Source of the DNA: GCA-003244245 sp050699835
Lineage (GTDB): Bacteria; Actinomycetota; Actinomycetes; Mycobacteriales; Pseudonocardiaceae
DNA length: 8,853 bases
Assembly (NCBI GenBank): GCA_050699835.1
Contig: JBOHFW010000138.1
Location: forward strand, 1 to 8,853
Reading direction: 5' to 3'
The translations under genes were made by a program, and so were the position numbers. The notes under the pieces are model-generated. The model made no database searches. It saw only the letters and a list, made by a program, of their open reading frames with translations, and was not told the DNA's origin. Every line of letters starts with the position of its first letter. Position 1 is the stretch's first letter. This document shows positions 4,244 through 8,853 of this stretch, piece after piece.

Positions 4244-6559
4244 GTGAGCCAGGACCTGCAGCGCGTCGAAGCGCCGCCGGTCGGCTCGGACGAGGCCGCG
4301 GTCCCACAGCGGCTGCCGTCGGCAACCCGGCGGGTGCGGGCCCGGCTGGCGCGGCGGATCACCGCGCAGCGACCCGGCCCGGTGCGGCAGGTGCTCGAGC
4401 CTCTCGCCGCGGTGCACCGGGAGCTGCATCCCAAGGCCAATCTCGCACTGCTGCAGCGCGCCTATGACGTCGCCGAGGCCAAACACTCCGACCAGAAGCG
4501 CAAATCCGGCGATCCCTACATCACGCATCCGTTGGCGGTCTCCACGATCCTGGCCGAGCTGGGGATGGACACCACCACCCTGATCGCTGCGCTGCTGCAC
4601 GACACCGTGGAGGACACCGACTACACACTGGCTCGCCTGTCCAAGGACTTCGGTGAAGTGGTGGCGCACCTCGTCGACGGCGTCACCAAGCTGGACAAGG
4701 TCAAGCTCGGCGCCGCCGCCGAGGCCGAGACCATCCGGAAGATGGTCATCGCGATGGCGCGCGACCCGCGAGTGCTGGTGATCAAGCTAGCGGATCGGCT
4801 GCACAACATGCGCACCATGCGCTTCCTGCCGCCGGAGCAGCAGGCCCGCAAGGCCAGGGAAACCCTGGAGGTGTACGCCCCGCTGGCGCACCGGCTGGGC
4901 ATGGCCACCATCAAGTGGGAGCTGGAGGATCTCTCCTTCGCGATCCTGCATCCGAAGAAGTACGACGAGATCGTGCGGTTGGTGGCTGATCGGGCGCCGT
5001 CCCGGGACACCTACCTGCGGACCGTGATCGACGAGGTCTCCGCGCAGCTGGCCGGGTCGCGGATCACCGCCACGGTGGAGGGTAGGCCCAAGCACTACTA
5101 CTCGATCTACCAGAAGATGATCGTGCGTGGCCGCGATTTCGACGACATTCACGACCTGGTCGGGGTCCGGATCATGGTTGAGGATGTCCGCGACTGCTAC
5201 GCCGCGATCGGTGTGGTGCACTCGGTGTGGCAGCCGATGCCCGGTCGTTTCAAGGACTACGTCGCGCAGCCCCGATTCGGGGTCTACCAGTCGCTGCACA
5301 CCACGGTGATCGGGCCGGACGGCAAACCTCTGGAGGTGCAGATCCGCACCCGCGCCATGCACCGGACCGCGGAGTACGGCATCGCCGCGCACTGGCGGTA
5401 CAAGGAGACCCACGGCATGCACAACGGAACCGTGGATGTCGACGAGATGGCCTGGATGCGCCAGCTGCTGGACTGGCAGCGGGAAGCTGCCGACCCCAGC
5501 GAGTTCCTGGAGTCGCTGCGCTACGACCTGGCCACCCGGGAAATCTTCGTCTTCACCCCCAAGGGCGAGGTGATCACGCTGCCTACTGGCTCGACTCCAG
5601 TGGATTTTGCTTACGCGGTGCACACCGAGGTGGGTAACCGCTGCATTGGCGCCCGGGTCAACGGTCAACTCGTCGCGCTGGAGCGGCAGCTGGAGAACGG
5701 CGAGGTCGTCGAGATCTTCACCTCGAAGGCCGAGGGCGCCGGTCCCAGCCGAGACTGGCTGTCCTTCGTCGCCTCACCCCGAGCCCGAGCCAAGATCAGG
5801 CAATGGTTCGCCAAAGAGCGCCGCGAAGAGGCCATCGAGACGGGCAAGAGCGCGATCGCCAAGGAACTGCGCCGGGTTGGGCTACCGGTGCAGCGGCTGG
5901 TTTCTGCCGAGTCGATGGTCGCGGTGTCCCGGGAGCTGCGTTACCCCGACGTCAGCGCCTTGTACGCGGCGGTCGGCGAACACCACGCCTCGCCCCGTCA
6001 CGTTGTGCAACGCCTGGTTGCACTGCTCGGCGGCGAGGAGGGGGCGGACGATGTCCTGGCCGAGCGGGCCACCCCCTCCACCGTCCAGCGCCGCCGGCCA
6101 TCCGGTGACTCCGGCGTGCGGGTGCGCGGTGGCGGGGACGTCTACGCCAAGCTCGCCCGGTGCTGCACACCGGTGCCCGGTGACGAGACCCTGGGTTTCG
6201 TCACCCGGGGGAGTGGGGTCAGCGTGCACCGAACTGACTGCACCAACGCCGAGTCGCTGCGGGCGCAGCCTGAACGGTTGGTCGACGTAGAGTGGGCGCC
6301 CTCATCGTCGTCGGTGTTCCTGGTGGGGATTCAGGTTGAGGCCCTGGACCGGCATCGGCTGCTCTCCGACGTCACCAAGGTGCTCGCGGACGGGCGGGTC
6401 AACATCCTGTCCGCGTCGGTCACCACCACCCGGGACCGGGTGGCGGTGAGCCGATTCTCCTTTGAGATGGGTGATCCCCAACATTTGAGGCATGTGCTGC
6501 GCGCGGTGCGCCAGATCGAGGGCGTCTATGACGTCTACCGCGTCACCTCATCCAACTGA
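4244..6559 (+). CDS. rel: Bifunctional (p)ppGpp synthetase/hydrolase Rel
   Basis: Makes (p)ppGpp from ATP and GDP/GTP on starved ribosomes and hydrolyses it otherwise; it is the master switch of the stringent response. The 771-residue protein has every family domain. The HD hydrolase runs about 65-220, with HD at 119-120 in LLHDTVEDTDY. The synthetase runs about 270-390, with GRFKDY at 334-339 and LEVQIRT at 363-369; the RxKD form is the one typical of bifunctional enzymes. A TGS domain occupies about 432-495, a Cys-containing zinc-finger-like region has CC at 640-641 (YAKLARCCTPVPGDE), and an ACT domain fills about 690-771. Length is normal. The GTG at 4244 is preferred over GTG 4226 because GGGAGAG (4231-4237) lies six bases before it. 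In actinobacteria rel usually follows secD-secF-apt; here mobile DNA stands upstream instead. It converges on ppi with 15 bp between stops. Confidence 0.97.
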   Translation: MSQDLQRVEAPPVGSDEAAVPQRLPSATRRVRARLARRITAQRPGPVRQVLEPLAAVHRELHPKANLALLQRAYDVAEAKHSDQKRKSGDPYITHPLAVSTILAELGMDTTTLIAALLHDTVEDTDYTLARLSKDFGEVVAHLVDGVTKLDKVKLGAAAEAETIRKMVIAMARDPRVLVIKLADRLHNMRTMRFLPPEQQARKARETLEVYAPLAHRLGMATIKWELEDLSFAILHPKKYDEIVRLVADRAPSRDTYLRTVIDEVSAQLAGSRITATVEGRPKHYYSIYQKMIVRGRDFDDIHDLVGVRIMVEDVRDCYAAIGVVHSVWQPMPGRFKDYVAQPRFGVYQSLHTTVIGPDGKPLEVQIRTRAMHRTAEYGIAAHWRYKETHGMHNGTVDVDEMAWMRQLLDWQREAADPSEFLESLRYDLATREIFVFTPKGEVITLPTGSTPVDFAYAVHTEVGNRCIGARVNGQLVALERQLENGEVVEIFTSKAEGAGPSRDWLSFVASPRARAKIRQWFAKERREEAIETGKSAIAKELRRVGLPVQRLVSAESMVAVSRELRYPDVSALYAAVGEHHASPRHVVQRLVALLGGEEGADDVLAERATPSTVQRRRPSGDSGVRVRGGGDVYAKLARCCTPVPGDETLGFVTRGSGVSVHRTDCTNAESLRAQPERLVDVEWAPSSSSVFLVGIQVEALDRHRLLSDVTKVLADGRVNILSASVTTTRDRVAVSRFSFEMGDPQHLRHVLRAVRQIEGVYDVYRVTSSN

Positions 6560-6574
6560 GCTGCTGGGACGGCG

Positions 6575-7450
6575 TCAGGCCGCCGGAGCCTCCACGGAGG
6601 TGATCATGACCGGCTGGTTGGGCTTGCCGTCACCGGGCTGTCGTGATCCATCATCGCCCGCCCTGGCTACCTGGTCGATCACGGTCAGGCCCTCCACGGA
6701 GATAGCTCCGAAGACGGTGTAGCTCGGCGGCAGCCGGGTTTGGCCATAGACCAGGAAGAACTGGCTGCCACCGCTATTGGGCGCTCCGGTGTTGGCCATC
6801 GCGATGTAGCCGCGTCCGTAGGTGAGCTCCGGGAACACCTCGTCCGGGATTGTGTAGCCCGGCCCGCCCGTGCCCGACCCAGTCGGATCACCACATTGCA
6901 GCACATGCAAGCTAGGGCTGGTGACCAGCCGGTGGCACGGGGTATTGGCGTAGAAGCCCTGCTTGGCCAGGCTGAGGAAGCTGTTGACGGTGCACGGGGC
7001 CAATGCCCGGTCGAGGGTGAGACCGATGGCACCGACCGAGGTCTGCATGGTCGCCGGCACGGTGCCCTTGGCGTCGGTGCCTCCGGCCAGTGGCGGTTGC
7101 ACTGGCCTGGCCGGGACCTCCTGGGCGGCCGGATACTGGCAGTCCACTGAGGCGGGCAGCGGGTTTGGCCGCACCGGGGGGTCGGCGAGCTTGGTGTCGA
7201 GGCTTGGGGTGGCGGGAGCGGTGTCGGCTGGCGCGGCCGGTGTGGATGGTGTCGCGGCGGTGTTGGCGGTATTACCGCTACCACGGCTCAGCGTCACGAT
7301 CAGCACTCCGATGCCGACGACCAGGACCACGGTGCTGACGCTGGCGACTACCGCGTTCCGGCGGCGTGCCTTGGCGCGCTCCGCGCGGCGGGCGAGCTGG
7401 CGATCCAGTTTGCGCTTCGCGGCCTCGCGACGCTGCTCATTCGTGGGCAC
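6575..7450 (-). CDS. Membrane-anchored cyclophilin-type peptidyl-prolyl isomerase
   Basis: Catalyses cis-trans isomerisation of proline peptide bonds, here probably outside the membrane. The 291-residue product has a very basic N-terminus (MPTNEQRREAAKRKLDRQ, then RRAERAKARRR), one transmembrane segment (about 33-54), a Thr/Pro/Ala-rich linker (about 55-100) and a cyclophilin domain (about 125-287). Family landmarks are CHRLV at 172-176 with the catalytic Arg174, CGDPTGSGTGGPGYTIPDE (186-204), GYIAMANTG (214-222) and GGSQFFL (227-233). Four cysteines (104, 153, 172, 186) lie on the extracytoplasmic side, and Cys replaces Phe in the usual FHR motif. GTG 7450 is preferred over GTG 7456 because AGGA at 7460-7457 sits at better spacing. 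It is divergent from the MBL hydrolase and convergent with rel, the usual actinobacterial order. Confidence 0.93.
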   Translation of the reverse strand: MPTNEQRREAAKRKLDRQLARRAERAKARRRNAVVASVSTVVLVVGIGVLIVTLSRGSGNTANTAATPSTPAAPADTAPATPSLDTKLADPPVRPNPLPASVDCQYPAAQEVPARPVQPPLAGGTDAKGTVPATMQTSVGAIGLTLDRALAPCTVNSFLSLAKQGFYANTPCHRLVTSPSLHVLQCGDPTGSGTGGPGYTIPDEVFPELTYGRGYIAMANTGAPNSGGSQFFLVYGQTRLPPSYTVFGAISVEGLTVIDQVARAGDDGSRQPGDGKPNQPVMITSVEAPAA

Positions 7451-7536
7451 CGGCACTCCTGTGGTTCGGCAAGACGGCCGCCGCGAAGTCTAAGTGGGCC
7501 ACCTGTGAGCCAGACGTCAGCCTCACCTACGGGCTC

Positions 7537-7542
7537 TAGGCT
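7537..7542 (+). promoter_or_regulatory. Candidate -10 box for a leaderless MBL hydrolase mRNA
   Basis: TAGGCT ends six bases before the GTG at 7549, about where transcription would start, and no Shine-Dalgarno is visible in those six bases. The arrangement is typical of leaderless actinobacterial genes. The -35 is poor. The 98-bp gap to the divergent ppi start must hold both promoters. Confidence 0.5.
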
Positions 7543-7548
7543 GAGCGT

Positions 7549-8238
7549 GTGCTCATCGCAGGTTTCCCCGCGGGATCGTTCCAAGCGAATTGCTTCGTGC
7601 TCGCACCCGAGGCCGGTGGCCCGTGCGTCGTGGTCGATCCAGGGCAGGGCGCGGAGCAGCCACTTGATGAACTGCTGCGCCAGCACCGGCTCGATCCGGT
7701 GGCGGTGTTGCTCACCCACGGGCACTTTGATCACATCTTCGCGGTGACCCCGGTCTGCGACGGCAATGACATTCCAGCCTGGATCCACCCCGAGGATCGG
7801 GTTCTGCTCTCTGACCCGATGCGCGCATTCTCGGCCGACGCCCGGCAGCTTTTCGGTGGCCGGGTTGAGCTACGCGAGCCGCGCGAGGTGCGCACGCTGG
7901 CCGACGGGACATCCTTGGAGCTGGCCGGGCTGACCTTCACCGTCGACCACACTCCAGGTCACACCCGCGGCTCGGTGACCTTCCGATCCGTGACTGAGGC
8001 TGGGCAGGGCCTCCTGGTCTCCGGCGATACCCTGTTTGCCGGTTCGATCGGGCGGACCGATCTGCCTGGCGGTGACCATCAGCAGATGCTCGCCTCGCTG
8101 CGGGACAAGATCCTCGTGCTGGACGACGAGACCACTGTGCTGCCCGGCCACGGCCCGGCCACCACGATCGGCCGGGAACGGGTCAGCAATCCATTTCTAC
8201 ACAGCCTGGCCGCGCCGGGCCGACCCAGGGGTCTGTAG
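7549..8238 (+). CDS. Metallo-beta-lactamase-fold hydrolase (glyoxalase II-like)
   Basis: A zinc-dependent hydrolase of the glyoxalase II/MBL superfamily; the substrate is probably a thioester or similar metabolite, but the exact one is not shown. The 229-residue protein has the signature THGHFDH (56-62), a third metal histidine in TPGHTRGS (135-142, H138), bridging Asp160 in LLVSGDTLFAGSIGRTDL and His201 in LPGHG (198-202). All the expected metal ligands are therefore present. The C-terminal substrate-binding region of true human-type glyoxalase II is missing, so it belongs to the short bacterial form. GTG at 7549 is the start that leaves the N-terminal beta-strand MLIAGFPAGSFQANCFVLA intact; a TAGGCT box six bases upstream suggests a leaderless mRNA. 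In many actinobacteria this gene follows rel and ppi and precedes hisS; hisS is not seen here. Confidence 0.93.
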   Translation: MLIAGFPAGSFQANCFVLAPEAGGPCVVVDPGQGAEQPLDELLRQHRLDPVAVLLTHGHFDHIFAVTPVCDGNDIPAWIHPEDRVLLSDPMRAFSADARQLFGGRVELREPREVRTLADGTSLELAGLTFTVDHTPGHTRGSVTFRSVTEAGQGLLVSGDTLFAGSIGRTDLPGGDHQQMLASLRDKILVLDDETTVLPGHGPATTIGRERVSNPFLHSLAAPGRPRGL

Positions 8239-8242
8239 CAGC

Positions 8243-8264
8243 CGCCTGCCCTCCGGGCTTGGCG
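8243..8264 (+). terminator. Hairpin just downstream of the MBL hydrolase stop
   Basis: CGCC-T-GCCC (8243-8251), loop TCC, GGGC-TT-GGCG (8255-8264) give eight base pairs interrupted by a small internal loop. The hairpin starts five bases after the stop codon. There is no clean T-tract, but its location and stability suit an intrinsic-like terminator of a high-GC organism. Confidence 0.55.
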
Positions 8265-8437
8265 ACCTGTTGCGTTTGGTGTGGAGTCAAAGACAACCGG
8301 GACCAAGATGGCCTACCATTATTTTTCGCATCATGGACTCACGCTTTTGGCGCGCAGATCATCCTCAACGGCATTTGCGTTTACAGTTCCGTTGACCGTT
8401 GTTCGTGTAGTTCTCCCGAGTGAGGTTCTCAAGGAAC

Positions 8438-8472
8438 TCGACGGCTGGTGTTTAGAATTTCGCAGCCGTCGA
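8438..8472. repeat. Perfect 10-bp inverted repeat, hairpin with 15-nt loop
   Basis: TCGACGGCTG (8438-8447) and CAGCCGTCGA (8463-8472) are exact reverse complements. A second small stem, GTTC (8425-8428) with GAAC (8434-8437), lies immediately 5' of it. The A/T-rich loop contains TTTAGAATTT. It may be a structured RNA element, an operator or a remnant terminator; no T-tract follows. Confidence 0.6.
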
Positions 8473-8618
8473 TACCTGAGCGAGAAAGACGTTGAACGCA
8501 AAACATGCAGGGATGGAACGCGTATCGGATCCGCTCTACGCCATTCGGATGGTAATTGCGTCGCTTCTGTTACGTGCAGACCTCACGTGCGATGTCCATC
8601 ATGACGGGCTCACCCCCC

Positions 8619-8662
8619 CCGCTTGAGTAGATTCGGATGGTGAAGCGGTTCGAGGGGGTTTT
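8619..8662 (+). other. Imperfect hairpin ending in GGGGGTTTT
   Basis: CCGCTT (8619-8624) pairs with AAGCGG (8643-8648), and part of the C-run before it can pair with GGGGG (8654-8658) across a TTCGA bulge; TTTT follows at 8659-8662. It could be an attenuator or terminator ahead of the secreted-protein gene. The interruption makes this uncertain. Confidence 0.25.
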
Positions 8663-8686
8663 GTGATCGGTGCGGGATCTGAGCCT

Positions 8687-8723
8687 GTGGATCGAATCCA
8701 CGTGTCCAATCACGGTCACGTGA
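8687..8723. promoter_or_regulatory. Cluster of palindromes upstream of the secreted-protein gene
   Basis: GTGGAT-CGA-ATCCAC (8687-8701) is a perfect 6-bp palindrome with a 3-nt centre. TCACGTGA (8716-8723) is a perfect 8-bp palindrome ending 22 bases before the ATG. CACGTG occurs at 8699-8704 and 8717-8722, 18 bp apart, and again at 8584-8589. This looks like an operator region for a dimeric regulator. Confidence 0.4.
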
Positions 8724-8745
8724 GATCACAACTACGGAGGTATAC

Positions 8746-8853
8746 ATGGATCGCAAGATCGCGCGGCGGCTTGGTGTCTTCGCTTCGTCCGCCGTCTTGG
8801 CAGCCGGTTTGGCGCTGGCCACCGGAGGCACTGCCTTCGCGCAAGGCGGTAAC
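8746..8853 (+). CDS. Small secreted protein, N-terminal part only
   Basis: Only 36 residues are visible before the window ends. They form a clear Sec signal peptide: a basic n-region (MDRKIARR), a hydrophobic core (LGVFASSAVLAAGLALA) and a c-region with an AFA site, giving predicted cleavage before QGGN at about residue 33. A strong GGAGG (8736-8740) lies five bases before the ATG. The mature protein is unknown, so no family can be given; an adhesin-like, chaplin-like or short hypothetical exported protein are all possible. The gene is plus strand, with the long palindromic region upstream as its probable control. Confidence 0.8.
   Translation, partial: MDRKIARRLGVFASSAVLAAGLALATGGTAFAQGGN

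Larger units (their letters stand above)
8265..8745. other. Gene-poor, lower-GC region with repeats and palindromes
   Basis: Nearly 500 bp with no convincing gene. GC falls to near half over 8281-8520 or so, clearly below the flanking genes. The longest plus-strand frame (8281-8604) lacks a ribosome-binding site and shows no G/C bias at third positions. It holds a perfect 10-bp inverted repeat (8438-8472), an 11-bp direct repeat ATTCGGATGGT at 8543-8553 and 8631-8641, a run of eight C at 8613-8620, and several CACGTG motifs. It is either a long regulatory leader for the secreted-protein gene or acquired DNA. Confidence 0.55.

Noticed and set aside
4787..5668. 293-aa minus-strand frame inside rel
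   Set aside because: Antisense shadow of a fully conserved enzyme.
8281..8604. 107-aa plus-strand frame
   Set aside because: No ribosome-binding site, no third-position G/C bias, no recognisable domain, and it runs across the 10-bp inverted repeat.
8613..8620. Run of eight C as a phase-variation tract
   Set aside because: It is not inside or at the start of a supported gene, and eight bases in GC-rich DNA is unremarkable; it may also be a sequencing-prone spot.
1..8853. CRISPR array, tRNA or rRNA gene
   Set aside because: No regularly spaced repeats and no cloverleaf or rRNA-like conserved sequence were noticed on either strand; integration beside a tRNA could not be shown.

Overview
The window is high-GC DNA with GTG starts and Actinobacteria-type proteins. 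The bifunctional Rel enzyme, the membrane-anchored cyclophilin with an Arg/Lys-rich N-terminus and the MBL-fold hydrolase stand in the order rel–ppi–mbl, which is a conserved actinobacterial neighbourhood. A Pseudonocardiales-like host is my best guess; this is inference, not a database match.

Left part (1 to about 4020): accessory, mobile-element-like DNA. It starts with a minus-strand single-stranded-DNA-binding protein that runs off the left edge. Two small overlapping minus-strand genes of unknown function lie upstream of it. A divergent regulatory region (1093-1194) carries a perfect TTGACA box and short direct repeats. It faces a small plus-strand membrane protein, which converges on a minus-strand zinc-ribbon protein across a perfect 9-bp inverted repeat. 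Next comes a plus-strand group II intron (candidate 5' end about 1790, 3' end about 3595). Its reverse transcriptase/maturase gene is broken by an in-frame TAG and by a net -1 frameshift, yet domains V and VI can be folded by eye. The intron abuts a frameshifted, truncated serine-recombinase remnant, followed by a second decayed small ORF. The region therefore looks like the decaying end of an integrative element with nested mobile DNA.

Middle and right (4200-8240): chromosomal core. rel (ppGpp synthetase/hydrolase, all domains present) converges on a cyclophilin-type peptidyl-prolyl isomerase with only 15 bp between the stops. The isomerase is divergent from a glyoxalase-II-like metallo-beta-lactamase-fold hydrolase that may be translated from a leaderless mRNA.

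Right end (8239-8853): about 500 bp without a convincing gene and with clearly lower GC. It holds a hairpin just after the hydrolase stop, a perfect 10-bp inverted repeat, an 11-bp direct repeat and several CACGTG motifs. It leads into a gene for a small secreted protein with a strong Shine-Dalgarno and a clear signal peptide, cut by the window edge.

No rRNA, tRNA or CRISPR array was seen. The most distinctive element is the group II intron: its maturase ORF ends inside the catalytic domain V hairpin, and it sits in recombinase debris directly upstream of rel.
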